From: Bacteriovorax stolpii | GTDB lineage: Bacteria > Bdellovibrionota > Bacteriovoracia > Bacteriovoracales > Bacteriovoracaceae | DNA: 38,198 nt | Direction: 5' to 3' | Assembly (NCBI GenBank): GCA_945883845.1 | Contig: CAMCYI010000029.1 | Span: forward strand, 1-38,198 | Shown: positions 1 to 7,921 of the stretch, piece by piece | Numbering within the stretch: the first letter of the stretch is position 1 | Layout of the letters: the number at the start of each line of letters is the position of its first letter | Position numbers and translations under genes: made by a program | The notes under the pieces: generated by a model | Seen by the model: the letters and a program-made list of their open reading frames with translations, nothing else | What the model was told of the DNA's origin: nothing | The model's database searches: none

Positions 1-589
1 TCAACACCGGTCCAAACAGTCCACAAGTGTGGTTGGCACCAGCAAAAACTCGAGTGGCACCCGCACGTGGGAGCGCAGCAGTTGTAGAGTAAACGTTCGC
101 AGAAGATGCTGAACCATTTCCAAGCTGTCCTTCTGCATCTGAACCCCAACATCTAATTTTCCCGGCGACTACTGCGCAAGTATGATTCTCGCCCGCTGCA
201 ACAGCCGTAACTCCTGCAGTGATAACAGTTTTAGGGAGAAGCTCTTCATCTACTTCCACTGCTAAACCAAGCTGACCATTTGAATTACTTCCCCAACACC
301 GTAAGGCCCCAGTCACTACCGCACAAGAATGGTTTGCTCCGAGTGATGCAGCTGTCACACCTGAAGGAATAATTGTTACTGGTAATAATGATCCTGCAGC
401 GTCTTTTGTTCCGTCACCAAGCTGTCCAGACTCATTTGCTCCCCAACAAATCAAGGCACCTTTATTAATCACACATGAGTGAGAAGCCATCGGTCCCGAG
501 ACCGGTACAGGCGGAAGAACCACCTGGGCCATAGAACTAAACGAAACGAGTAATGAGAGTGCGGAAATCCATTTCCATGGAATTGACAT
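1..589 (-). CDS. RCC1-repeat exported protein, 3' end beyond window
   Basis: The minus strand from an ATG at 589-587 is open to the left edge (196 codons, no stop). It begins with a signal peptide (MSIPWKWISALSLLVSFSSM, then AQ). After that come repeated units of about 50 residues, each with a HSCVI/HSCAV/HTCAV segment followed by CWG and then GQLG. This is the regulator-of-chromosome-condensation (RCC1/ATS1) beta-propeller blade signature; at least four blades are started. In bacteria such propellers are usually secreted or surface scaffolds for binding rather than nuclear exchange factors. The start is backed by CAGGAG eight bases upstream. The two conserved cysteines per blade (HxC and CWG) are typical of predatory and myxobacterial versions. 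The ligand is unknown, and the C-terminal domains cannot be seen. Confidence 0.85.
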   Translation of the reverse strand, partial: MSIPWKWISALSLLVSFSSMAQVVLPPVPVSGPMASHSCVINKGALICWGANESGQLGDGTKDAAGSLLPVTIIPSGVTAASLGANHSCAVVTGALRCWGSNSNGQLGLAVEVDEELLPKTVITAGVTAVAAGENHTCAVVAGKIRCWGSDAEGQLGNGSASSANVYSTTAALPRAGATRVFAGANHTCGLFGPVL

Positions 590-1164
590 GAGATAACTCC
601 TGAGTTGTTGTTGCCCAGAAATTAAAACACGTTAAGGGATTTTTTTAAAGTAACTTAGACTTACAGGACTATCCCTCTCGGGAATTTTCCTGGTCCCTGG
701 TCTGTGATTAGTATGTCATCTTCAATTCTTACGCCCCCAAAGTGAAGCCATTTCTCGTCTTCGTGAACTAGATCTTAAATAAATCCAAGTTTAAAGATTT
801 TCAAACTGAGTGATAGCTTTGCCAGCTCCATAAAGGCGACATGGGCGTTGGACTAAAGTCTTTCACCGAAAAATTCCCCATGAAAAGTCGAAGAGTCATA
901 GACTCGCGAAAAAATAAAAAAACTATTCTTCCCGCTTCAAAAATTAGATTTTTTTGCAATTGAAAGGTTGTTCCAAAATCTTGCAAAATCAACCGCAAAA
1001 CTTCTTAATTCATTAAGATTTATCAATGAGAATTTATCTAAAACCATTGATAACCAACGAGGGCAATCTCCGAGTCACGGGAAGAATATTCCTGAGATTT
1101 AATAAAAATTAATATTTAACCATTTGATTGTAAAATAATTCAATAAACTTCATGCGAGAAAAAA
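590..1164. other. 575-base non-coding stretch between RCC1 gene and receiver gene
   Basis: This gap separates divergent genes and is AT-rich, especially 1085-1160. Apart from the M24 peptidase remnant (661-774) I see no gene. A 65-codon minus-strand frame at 801-998 has no ribosome site or recognisable motif and is rejected. Weak promoter-like words for the rightward cassette occur near 1109-1136 (TTAATA, 16 bases, TAAAAT), but no strong call is possible. Confidence 0.6.
661..774 (-). pseudogene. C-terminal remnant of M24 Xaa-Pro aminopeptidase/prolidase
   Basis: Reading the minus strand from 774 to a TAA at 663-661 gives 37 codons with an in-frame stop just upstream (775-777) and no start codon. 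The peptide contains WLHFGGVRIEDDILITDQGP, which matches the closing segment of peptidase family M24B (creatinase/prolidase fold), where GxRxEDxxLxT carries a metal-ligand glutamate. The preceding catalytic part (HGxGL-type motif and other ligands) was not found on the same strand in the next few hundred bases. I read this as the tail of a gene otherwise deleted or eroded. The family match is by eye; a short chance match is unlikely given the run of family-typical residues. Confidence 0.6.
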
Positions 1165-1536
1165 ATGAGCTGTATCCTAATAGTGGATGACGAAGCAGAT
1201 TTGAGAGAACTTCTGTCGATTTATTTAAAAATGAAACGATTTGATGTGATTGAAGCTTCGTCTGGATCTGAGGCTTTACTCATTTTGGCCGATAATAAAA
1301 AAATAAACTTAATACTGAGCGACGTCCAAATGCCAAATGGTGATGGAGCATTTCTACTGAATGCCTTAAAAAATGACTTAAAATCCTCTATTCCAATCTT
1401 CATGTTATCTGGTGGAACAAATAAAGACCTGGATACTCTGAAACTGCTAGGAGCATCAGCTGTATTCGAGAAGCCAGTGAATATGGTTAAACTTCTTTCA
1501 ACGATTCAACAATTTATTGGACCTGAAGTTGCTTAA
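1165..1536 (+). CDS. Stand-alone response-regulator receiver protein (CheY-like)
   Basis: The 123-residue protein is a complete receiver domain and nothing more. It has the acidic pair in ILIVDDEAD (D8, D9), the phospho-acceptor Asp53 in LSDVQMPNGDG, Ser82 in MLSGG at the conserved Thr/Ser position, and Lys103 in FEKPVN. There is no DNA-binding or enzymatic output domain, so it should act by protein contact like CheY or a phosphorelay intermediate. The histidine kinase two genes downstream has no receiver of its own and is the obvious partner. The gene opens a cassette with a YfiR-like protein, the kinase and a TonB-dependent receptor; its 3' end overlaps the next frame. The ribosome site is weak (GCGAGA before ATG). 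Confidence 0.9.
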   Translation: MSCILIVDDEADLRELLSIYLKMKRFDVIEASSGSEALLILADNKKINLILSDVQMPNGDGAFLLNALKNDLKSSIPIFMLSGGTNKDLDTLKLLGASAVFEKPVNMVKLLSTIQQFIGPEVA

Positions 1537-2035
1537 GATCATTTTGAGTGTACTCATTCTTTTTTTTACTTTATTCAACCCCCATTCCTCTGGGGCAGAT
1601 ACCACTCCGCTGACTTTGAAGGCTACGTTTATTCTGAAATTTATTGGATTTGTTGAATTCAATAAAAAACCTTCCGTCTATCAAATCGGATACATGGGTA
1701 GCCCAGAGACTTACGCAGAATTTAGTCAGGTTATTCTTAGCAAAGAACAAAAAAAACTTAAATTTGAAGTCATTCACCTGACACCAAAATCGGATTTGTC
1801 ACTCTTCAATATTCTTTACTTTGAAGGGGATCAATTCCCATCTCACCTGGCAATGAAAGATGTCCAGGGTCTAATAATTTCAGACAATATAAATGGCCTT
1901 GCAAAAGGGGCTATTATCAATTTCATAACCACGGATGAAACGATGGGCTTTGAAATCAACAATAAAAAAGCTCAAGACCTTGGCATTAAAATCAATTCGC
2001 GCTTATTGAATCTGGCCAAACGGGTTATTCAATGA
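1517..2035 (+). CDS. YfiR-family (DUF4154) periplasmic protein
   Basis: The 172-residue frame starts with TTG at 1517, inside the receiver gene; an alternative TTG at 1529 would overlap less, so the start is uncertain. An N-terminal hydrophobic signal (about residues 5-25) is followed by features of the YfiR/DUF4154 family: LKATFILKFIGFVEF near the N-terminus, an ILYFEG strand mid-protein, GLIISDNINGLAKGAIINF, and a C-terminal FEINNKKAQDLGIKI then SRLLNLAKRV. The known member YfiR sits in the periplasm and represses the diguanylate cyclase YfiN by binding its periplasmic part. The disulphide cysteines of Pseudomonas YfiR are not evident. The stop overlaps the start of the kinase gene (ATGA), implying coupled translation and a functional pair. 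Confidence 0.85.
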   Translation: MDLKLLKIILSVLILFFTLFNPHSSGADTTPLTLKATFILKFIGFVEFNKKPSVYQIGYMGSPETYAEFSQVILSKEQKKLKFEVIHLTPKSDLSLFNILYFEGDQFPSHLAMKDVQGLIISDNINGLAKGAIINFITTDETMGFEINNKKAQDLGIKINSRLLNLAKRVIQ

Positions 2036-3507
2036 AAATAAATTCCATATCTAAGGCCTTAAAAACCAATCAGCTATATCTTACCAGTTCTATTGTGTTT
2101 GTATTCACGATCATTTTGTTGAGTTTTGAAGTTCTATCTTATCGCTCATATATCATAGACAGGGTGGCAGTTACGAGTGAGCTTATTTCAAGAAATATCG
2201 AACCAGCATTGATATTTGAAGACCGAAATGAAATGAGTCGAGTCCTTAAAACTCTAAAAGCTGAGAGCGAAATTGTAACTGCTTCCATTTACGATAGTAA
2301 AAATAAATTAATGGTTAGTACTAAAGATGGGGTCGCTGCTTCTATAGAGAGCAAACACAATCATTGGACACATCTTGAGTCGCATCTTTTTTACTACTAT
2401 CATGAAATATTAGACAACGATAAAAAAATACTGGGCAGTCTGGTGCTTCTCATTTCAATTGCTCCATTTTTAACGACACTCCTGGGTATTCTCAGCGGAA
2501 CAATTATATTTTCCATCCTTGCGGTTCTAATAAGTCAATTCGTCATGGATAAGCTAACTAGCAAGGTTGTAGTTCCAATTAAATCATTAGGGGTCAGTAT
2601 GGCCTCAATCAGTCAAAGCAAAAATTATGAACTATCAATCATAGAACACCACTTACTAGGTGGAAACCAGTACAGCGAAATAACTATCCTCGTAAACGAA
2701 TTTGAACACCTCCTTGGTATCATCCGCTCCTCCAGTGAAAATCTCATCAAGATGAACCAGAATCTAGAGAATCTAGTTTCTCAAAGAACTTCTGAAAGAG
2801 ATATTGAACGTCTAAAGGCAATTCAATCAGGTAAGATTGCCGCCCTCGGTGCAATGAGTGCCGGTATTGCTCATGAAATAAATAATCCCCTCGCAGCGAT
2901 AAAAGTCTCATCAGATATTCTCAACCTGATGATCAACGAAAAAATGGTTGACGAAAAAATCCTGAATAAGGTTTCAGCTGACATCAACAATATGGTCGAA
3001 CGAATATCCACCATTATCAGAGGTCTTCGTTCATTTACCAGAGATGGCTCACAGGACCCACTTGTAGAAACCGATCTTTTTAAAGTTATTCAGGACACTT
3101 TAATTTTTGTTAAAAATCGATATTCGAAAAACAATGTCGCGCTGGAGATAAATATCACAGAGGGCGAAATGAAGGTCATGTGCAGAAGTAGCCAAATTGG
3201 GCAGGTAGTACTTAATCTTTTAAATAATGCCTACGATGCAATTGAACAGAATACAATTAAATGGGTCAAAGTTGACAGCTTCACAGAAAAAAACAAGATA
3301 GGCATCTACATTACGGATTCGGGAAATGGCATTCCCGAAGAGATTTTAGCGCGATTATTTGAACCATTTTATACGACTAAAGAATTGGGCAAGGGAACGG
3401 GCATTGGTTTAAGCATCAGTGCCAGTATTATGGAAGCAAACAATGGAAAGCTTCGTTATGATCGCTCATGCAAGAATACCCGATTCCGAATTGAATTTGA
3501 TGTTTAA
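2032..3507 (+). CDS. CHASE8-type membrane histidine kinase
   Basis: 491 residues. A transmembrane segment at about 17-37 precedes a periplasmic region (40-135) resembling the CHASE8 sensor of YfiN/TpbB (LISRNIEPALIFEDRNEMSR, then VTASIYDSKNKL). A second hydrophobic stretch (about 136-172) and a HAMP-like linker lead to the kinase core. The H-box is AGIAHEINNPLAAIK with His281, the N-box has Asn399 (LLNNAYDAI), the G1 box is DSGNGIP (429-435), the F-box FEPFYTTK, and the G2 box GKGTGIGL (453-460). All catalytic elements are intact. There is no receiver or GGDEF output. Start ATG overlaps the YfiR-like stop by four bases. I infer that the YfiR-like protein controls the periplasmic domain and that the receiver protein upstream takes the phosphate. 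Confidence 0.93.
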   Translation: MKINSISKALKTNQLYLTSSIVFVFTIILLSFEVLSYRSYIIDRVAVTSELISRNIEPALIFEDRNEMSRVLKTLKAESEIVTASIYDSKNKLMVSTKDGVAASIESKHNHWTHLESHLFYYYHEILDNDKKILGSLVLLISIAPFLTTLLGILSGTIIFSILAVLISQFVMDKLTSKVVVPIKSLGVSMASISQSKNYELSIIEHHLLGGNQYSEITILVNEFEHLLGIIRSSSENLIKMNQNLENLVSQRTSERDIERLKAIQSGKIAALGAMSAGIAHEINNPLAAIKVSSDILNLMINEKMVDEKILNKVSADINNMVERISTIIRGLRSFTRDGSQDPLVETDLFKVIQDTLIFVKNRYSKNNVALEINITEGEMKVMCRSSQIGQVVLNLLNNAYDAIEQNTIKWVKVDSFTEKNKIGIYITDSGNGIPEEILARLFEPFYTTKELGKGTGIGLSISASIMEANNGKLRYDRSCKNTRFRIEFDV

Positions 3508-3525
3508 TCTCAGTAGGGAGATCTC

Positions 3526-5544
3526 ATGTTATTAAAGACAATAATTTTAATTTCTTTTGGAATGCTCACTTCAGTAGCAAATGCGCAATCTGAATTAATT
3601 GATTTGAGCTTAGAAGAATTAATGCAAGTTAAAGTTAAGGTCGCAACGGAAACAGAAAAGCCGTTAAATGAAGCTGCAGGTATTATTTCTGTTATTACTG
3701 CTGAACAAATAAAAAGTTTAGGGGCAAGAGATTTAAAAGATATTTTGCAAACAGTTCCTGGAATAAACTTCGGCCACGACATCATGGGGAATATATCCAT
3801 TATTATGCGTGGAATATGGAGTCAGGAAGGAAGGGTCCTGCTTTTAATTGACGGTCTTGAAATGAATGAGCGTTCATACGGGGACCTTTTTGTCGCTAAT
3901 CACTACCCGGCAGAACAAATTAAAAGGATTGAAATTATTCGTGGTCCCGGCTCGGCGATCTATGGAGGATTCGCAGAATTGGGAGTGATCAACATCACAA
4001 CCAAAGACGGTGAAGACCTTAAGGGAATAAAAGTTTCAAGCTCCTATGCAAGAACATCAAAAGACTTTGCCCAATCCACAAACAATTTCATGTTTGGTCA
4101 GAAGAAAGGCGATCTGGACCTCAGCGTGAAAGGGTCATACAACAACTCAAATTTTACGGACAGGAATTATACCGACGGAAACGGGACCACGGCAAATCTA
4201 GGTAACGGCAACTCTCGAATGGGCGGAAATTTTTTAAATCTCCGCAGTAAATATAAGCCGCTCTATGTAAATTACATCAAGGATAATCATCATACAGAAA
4301 ACATCATTCTCTATGGAGATCTTGAAAACACGGCTGGTTCGGGCACAATTCGTAAGACCGTTCCCCATGACTATTTAATGGACGTGTATCAAGTTGGTTT
4401 TCAGGATAACATCACTGACCAATTAAATTTGCATCTCTATTATCAGAATAAGGTTCAGTATTCCTATTTTCAACCGAATGCTAAGGACGAAGTTCAGCTC
4501 GGAGATAACTATCGTAAAAAAGTTGAGAGAAAACTCTACGGACTAAAGACGCAGTATCAATTTAACAAAAATTTAAATATAAATACAGGCATTGAAAACT
4601 CCCTCGATTTAGGCAGAGATTTAACTAAACTCAAGATTGATGGAAGTCAATCAGGGTATGGTTCAGATAATAGTAGTACCGAGCACATCGAAAACACTGC
4701 TATCTTTTCTCAGTTTGATTTCTCTTCTTCCTTTGCAAATGTAACCGGCGGCATCCGGTATGACATGCCAGAACAATTTAACCATACTCTTGTACCTCGT
4801 CTTGGAGTGACTAAGGTCTTTGGCAGGGCCCATTTAAAGTTATTATATGCAAAAGCTTTCAGGGCACCGGTATTAGAGAACATTTCTTTAAATGAAAACA
4901 TTAAACCAGAAACGACAACCACCGGAGAAATAGAAGTAGGTTATCGATTCAGTAATTCTCTCACATGGAATATGAATCTCTTTTCAACCGCAGTTAAAGA
5001 CATAATCGTTTATTCATACGATGCGTCCACCGAGACAGAACTCTACAGTAATTATAAACGTGAAGAAACACTGGGGGTCGAAAGCGAGTTGAAATTCAAG
5101 CGAGACCGCCATGATTTAACCCTTAATTATTCCACATATAAAGTAAGCTCACTAAGAGCTCCACCTTTTCAATCTAGAAAAAACAGCTCGGCCCTTATCG
5201 GTTCTCCTCAACACAAGATATTTATCAGCGATATCATAAAGGTTTCTGACAATTTCGAAATAACACCCTCACTAAGGTATCTGATGGCCACCACTGGCTT
5301 TCGTTGGAATGGTTCAGCCTTGGCAGAGTCCAGACTAGAAAATCAGTTGATTGCTAATATTTTTGGGAATTATACTAATTTGTTTTTCCGTGGATTCGAG
5401 CTCGGAGGGGGGATAAATAATATTTTGAATCGAAATATTTACTATGCTCAGCCCTACAAAAAAAGTGGCAACACTGCCGCTACTCCTTACCCAGGTCAAT
5501 CTCGTGAGTATGTTATGCGTATCGGTTACTCTAAGGAGTTTTAA
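3526..5544 (+). CDS. TonB-dependent outer-membrane receptor
   Basis: 672 residues with a signal peptide ending VANAQ, then LIDLSLEELMQVKVKVATE, a lead-in seen in receptors encoded next to DUF4154 proteins. The plug domain runs from about residue 45 to 165 (ISVITAEQIKSLGARDLKDI, IIMRGI, LLLIDGLEMN, IEIIRGPGSAIYGG, VINITTKDG). The rest is the 22-strand barrel, with the GxKPETTTTGEIEVGYRF-like region about two-thirds along and a terminal aromatic (YSKEF). AGGGAG six bases before ATG sets the start. It lies 18 bases after the kinase gene, so it is part of the same transcript. The substrate is not deducible; the pairing with a sensor cassette suggests that occupancy or uptake is signalled inward. 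Confidence 0.93.
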   Translation: MLLKTIILISFGMLTSVANAQSELIDLSLEELMQVKVKVATETEKPLNEAAGIISVITAEQIKSLGARDLKDILQTVPGINFGHDIMGNISIIMRGIWSQEGRVLLLIDGLEMNERSYGDLFVANHYPAEQIKRIEIIRGPGSAIYGGFAELGVINITTKDGEDLKGIKVSSSYARTSKDFAQSTNNFMFGQKKGDLDLSVKGSYNNSNFTDRNYTDGNGTTANLGNGNSRMGGNFLNLRSKYKPLYVNYIKDNHHTENIILYGDLENTAGSGTIRKTVPHDYLMDVYQVGFQDNITDQLNLHLYYQNKVQYSYFQPNAKDEVQLGDNYRKKVERKLYGLKTQYQFNKNLNINTGIENSLDLGRDLTKLKIDGSQSGYGSDNSSTEHIENTAIFSQFDFSSSFANVTGGIRYDMPEQFNHTLVPRLGVTKVFGRAHLKLLYAKAFRAPVLENISLNENIKPETTTTGEIEVGYRFSNSLTWNMNLFSTAVKDIIVYSYDASTETELYSNYKREETLGVESELKFKRDRHDLTLNYSTYKVSSLRAPPFQSRKNSSALIGSPQHKIFISDIIKVSDNFEITPSLRYLMATTGFRWNGSALAESRLENQLIANIFGNYTNLFFRGFELGGGINNILNRNIYYAQPYKKSGNTAATPYPGQSREYVMRIGYSKEF

Positions 5545-5733
5545 AAAGTTTAGTTACACGAAAAAGAGAAAACTCGAACCATTGAACACGTTTTCCCGTG
5601 AATTTTTCGTTATTTGCTAATGTTTTTGATGATTTTTTTTTGAAGTATGATTAAGACTGTTTCTTCTCTCAATCCTTTTACCGAAAAATTGGTTGCATCG
5701 CCCGTATTTATGAGGACTCCACCTACAATTGCA

Positions 5734-6393
5734 TTAACCGTAGACGACTCCTTTGACGACATTCCAGGAAATATCTAATCGATAGGCCTTGTAGCCGTTC
5801 TCACGCAAGTAATTCACTGAAAAAGCGGAGAGAGCACAAAGTCTTCCTCGGCAAAAAACTAATATTTTCTTTTTCTTAGAGATTTTCTTTAAACTCGACT
5901 TAAGTTCAGCTTGAGGTATATGCAGTACCAAGACTGAGTCATCTTCACCGACACCTTCATCCCGAGGCCTCACATCAAGTAGGATGACGTCTCCCGCGCG
6001 CAATAATTTTTTTGTCTCATCTAGCGAGTTCGTCCAATTTATATCGCCATAAACATCACGAGTTTCTAATTTTAAAGTCGGATCTAGTTTCTGTGAAAAA
6101 TCTTGATAATTTTCCCAAAACTCAAGCACGGCAGGAGACAGAGAGTACAAGCGTTTTTTACCAAGAGTCTCTACACTCACTAGCCTCTCATTGAGCATCT
6201 TGCGCAGATGCATCGAAGTGTTGGCGATACTTTCATCTACTTTGCTGGCCATGACGTCAACGGTAAGAGGTGCCTGAGAAAGAAAATGGATGAGACGAAT
6301 GCGTACAGGTGAAGCCATGGCTCCTAAAAGTGAGGCAAGGGACACAAAGATGTCTTCTTGCCGTTCTTTCAATACGTTAAGCTTATTATCCAT
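5734..6393 (-). CDS. ArsR-family repressor fused to a rhodanese domain
   Basis: 219 residues. Residues 15-90 form an ArsR-type winged helix (MASPVRIRLIHFLSQAPLTV, then IANTSMHLRKMLNERLV as recognition region). Residues 120-219 are a rhodanese domain with LLDVRP and an active loop CRGRLCALS in which Cys181 is the expected sulfur-carrying residue and Cys186 a second thiol. ArsR-rhodanese fusions are known beside persulfide and sulfite genes and are thought to sense reactive sulfur through these cysteines. AGGAG five bases before the ATG supports the start. The gene is divergent from the persulfide dioxygenase operon, and its operator lies between them. It probably represses both itself and that operon until persulfides modify the loop. 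Confidence 0.92.
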   Translation of the reverse strand: MDNKLNVLKERQEDIFVSLASLLGAMASPVRIRLIHFLSQAPLTVDVMASKVDESIANTSMHLRKMLNERLVSVETLGKKRLYSLSPAVLEFWENYQDFSQKLDPTLKLETRDVYGDINWTNSLDETKKLLRAGDVILLDVRPRDEGVGEDDSVLVLHIPQAELKSSLKKISKKKKILVFCRGRLCALSAFSVNYLRENGYKAYRLDISWNVVKGVVYG

Positions 6394-6410
6394 ATAATCT
6401 CCTGATTAAT

Positions 6411-6438
6411 ATCATACTCTCTATATTCAATTAATCAA
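6411..6438 (-). promoter_or_regulatory. Promoter of the ArsR-rhodanese gene
   Basis: On the minus strand TTGATT (6438-6433) and TATGAT (6416-6411) stand 16 bases apart, good -35 and -10 matches. The -35 box lies inside the inverted repeat at 6425-6444, so binding there would block transcription of the regulator itself. Confidence 0.6.
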
Positions 6439-6444
6439 TTGAAT
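6425..6444. promoter_or_regulatory. Operator: perfect 8-base inverted repeat for the ArsR-type repressor
   Basis: ATTCAATT and its exact complement AATTGAAT flank a four-base centre (AATC). The size and symmetry match ArsR/SmtB operators, and the site sits between the divergent regulator and persulfide dioxygenase genes, overlapping the -35 boxes of both promoters. Binding of the repressor here is inferred from position and symmetry. Confidence 0.75.
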
Positions 6445-6466
6445 AATAAAAAGATGGGTGTATAAT
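6439..6466 (+). promoter_or_regulatory. Promoter of the persulfide dioxygenase operon
   Basis: TTGAAT (6439-6444) and a perfect TATAAT (6461-6466) are separated by 16 bases. The -35 box is the right arm of the operator. Transcription should begin near 6473, which places the first in-frame ATG (6465) upstream of the message and forces use of the GTG at 6495. Confidence 0.7.
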
Positions 6467-6494
6467 GATTCACAAGACAGAAATGGGAGTTCTT

Positions 6495-7370
6495 GTGAAA
6501 ATCCAACATTTTTTCGATCGTGATACTTTTACTCTTACCTATTTAGTCATTGATGAATCTACGAAAGATACAGTCATCATTGATCCAGTTCTGGATTTCG
6601 ATCCACCATCAGGGAAGGTAAAAGACTTAAGTCTGCAAGAAGTCCTAAGCTTCATTACTGGCAACAAACTTCGCGTAAGAGGAATTCTCGAAACCCACGC
6701 CCACGCAGATCACCTTTCTAGTTCTCAAATTCTTAAGCAATGTTTCCCAGAAGCCGTTCTAGGTATTGGTGAGAGGATCAAGCTTGTGCAAGAGGTATTC
6801 AAAGGACACTTTAATCTGCCAAATCTAAAAGTGGATGGCTCACAATTTGATCATCTCTTTAAAGATTTCGAGCAGGTGAAGTTTGGCAGTTTAGAAATGA
6901 AAGCTCTTCCTACACCAGGACATACTCCTGCCTGCATGACCTATCTTTTTAGAGATGCAGCCTTCACGGGCGATGCTTTGTTTATGCCGGATTCCGGAAC
7001 AGGCCGCTGTGACTTTCCAAAAGGTAGTGCCCACGATTTATATCAATCGGTGATGAATACTCTCTATAAATTACCAAATGAAACTCGAGTGTTTGTTGGA
7101 CACGACTACTCTCCCAACGGTCGCGAGATGCGCTTTCAAACAACTATCGGTGAAAGTAGAAAATCCAATATTCAACTTTCTGATCACACCAGTGAGAAGG
7201 ACTACGTTGAATTTAGAGCCGCAAGAGATAAAACCTTGAATGCACCTCGTTTGCTTCTCCCAAGCATTCAAGTCAACATCGCCGCAGGACATCTCCCCGA
7301 CCATGAAGAGAACGGAAAATCTTATTTAAAAATTCCCCTCGTAACTGATCTACGATCTGGAAAGTTGTAG
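6495..7370 (+). CDS. Persulfide dioxygenase-type metallo-beta-lactamase fold protein (ETHE1/Blh group)
   Basis: The enzyme oxidises glutathione persulfide or similar persulfides to sulfite using one mononuclear iron. From the GTG start the protein has 291 residues. Ligand motifs are ETHAHADHLS (His68, His70, Asp72, His73), PTPGHT (His143), FTGDALF (Asp160) and VGHDY (His203). GTGRCDFPKGSA and the late LLPSIQVNI are typical of the persulfide dioxygenase branch and not of lactamases. GGGAG five bases upstream of GTG 6495 is the only good ribosome site; an ATG at 6465 lies in the promoter. The beginning MKIQHFFDRDTFT aligns with how family members start. It leads an operon with a rhodanese and DUF2892 protein, controlled by the divergent ArsR-rhodanese regulator. 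Confidence 0.92.
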   Translation: MKIQHFFDRDTFTLTYLVIDESTKDTVIIDPVLDFDPPSGKVKDLSLQEVLSFITGNKLRVRGILETHAHADHLSSSQILKQCFPEAVLGIGERIKLVQEVFKGHFNLPNLKVDGSQFDHLFKDFEQVKFGSLEMKALPTPGHTPACMTYLFRDAAFTGDALFMPDSGTGRCDFPKGSAHDLYQSVMNTLYKLPNETRVFVGHDYSPNGREMRFQTTIGESRKSNIQLSDHTSEKDYVEFRAARDKTLNAPRLLLPSIQVNIAAGHLPDHEENGKSYLKIPLVTDLRSGKL

Positions 7371-7378
7371 GAGAGATT

Positions 7379-7717
7379 ATGATTACGAAAAGTTTTATAA
7401 AAGACGGGATACCCACTGTTACGGCAAAAGATGTTGAGAGGATGAAAGAAGTAACTCTCGTCGATGTTAGGACACCTGATGAGTATGTCGGAGAACTTGG
7501 TCATGTTAAAGGATCACGCCTAGTAACACTTGGCCCGGAACTCGATAGCTTTTTAGCAACAGCAAATAAGCAATTGCCTATGATCTTTATCTGTCACTCG
7601 GGAGGACGTTCTGGAAAAGCAACCACCCAAGCGATAGGGTTCGGCTTTGAAAATATATATAACATGGAAGGTGGGATGCTTGCTTGGAATAGCCTTGCTC
7701 TGCCCATCTCAAAATAA
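7379..7717 (+). CDS. Single-domain rhodanese (sulfurtransferase)
   Basis: 112 residues forming one rhodanese domain: TLVDVRTPDEYVGELGHVKGS near the N-terminus and the active loop CHSGGRS with Cys72 as the persulfide-forming residue. It would transfer sulfane sulfur between thiols, for instance making the persulfide that the neighbouring dioxygenase oxidises. No signal peptide is seen, so it is cytoplasmic. GGAGAG precedes the ATG, and only eight bases separate it from the dioxygenase gene. Confidence 0.92.
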   Translation: MITKSFIKDGIPTVTAKDVERMKEVTLVDVRTPDEYVGELGHVKGSRLVTLGPELDSFLATANKQLPMIFICHSGGRSGKATTQAIGFGFENIYNMEGGMLAWNSLALPISK

Positions 7718-7729
7718 TCGGAGTAACAC

Positions 7730-7921
7730 ATGAAAAAAAACATCCACCCAATTGAAAGAGTTGTTCGAGTAGTTGCAGGACTTGGACTAATATCCATGGC
7801 CTTTGTAGGTCCTCAGAGTCTTTGGTTCTTGCTGGGAATAGTCCCGGTACTCACGGGGCTATCAGGCTGGTGCCCTCCGTACCAAATTCTAGGCATCTCA
7901 ACATGCAAACTTAGCAAGTGA
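7730..7921 (+). CDS. DUF2892 inner-membrane protein (YgaP-type membrane domain)
   Basis: 63 residues with two hydrophobic helices (about 13-30 and 33-47) joined by a short turn, and the family signature GWCPPYQILGISTCK near the C-terminus. The same domain is the membrane anchor of E. coli YgaP, where it is fused to a rhodanese; here the two are separate neighbouring genes. The two cysteines of the C-terminal part (WC and TC) may handle sulfur or aid export of a product, but this is unproven. GGAG lies seven bases before ATG. It ends the sulfur operon. Confidence 0.9.
   Translation: MKKNIHPIERVVRVVAGLGLISMAFVGPQSLWFLLGIVPVLTGLSGWCPPYQILGISTCKLSK

Noticed and set aside
829..855. Plus-strand GDMGVGL-like peptide resembling the M24 HGxGL motif
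   Set aside because: It is on the opposite strand to the M24 tail and too short; chance match.
801..998. 65-codon minus-strand frame next to the M24 remnant
   Set aside because: No ribosome site, no motif, AT-rich composition; not a continuation of the peptidase in any frame I read.
5587..5607. CACG/CGTG stem followed by AATTTTT after the TonB receptor gene
   Set aside because: Only four base pairs; too weak for a terminator call.
5647..5778. 43-codon plus-strand frame overlapping the 3' end of the ArsR-rhodanese gene
   Set aside because: No ribosome site, overlaps a well-supported gene, no recognisable similarity.
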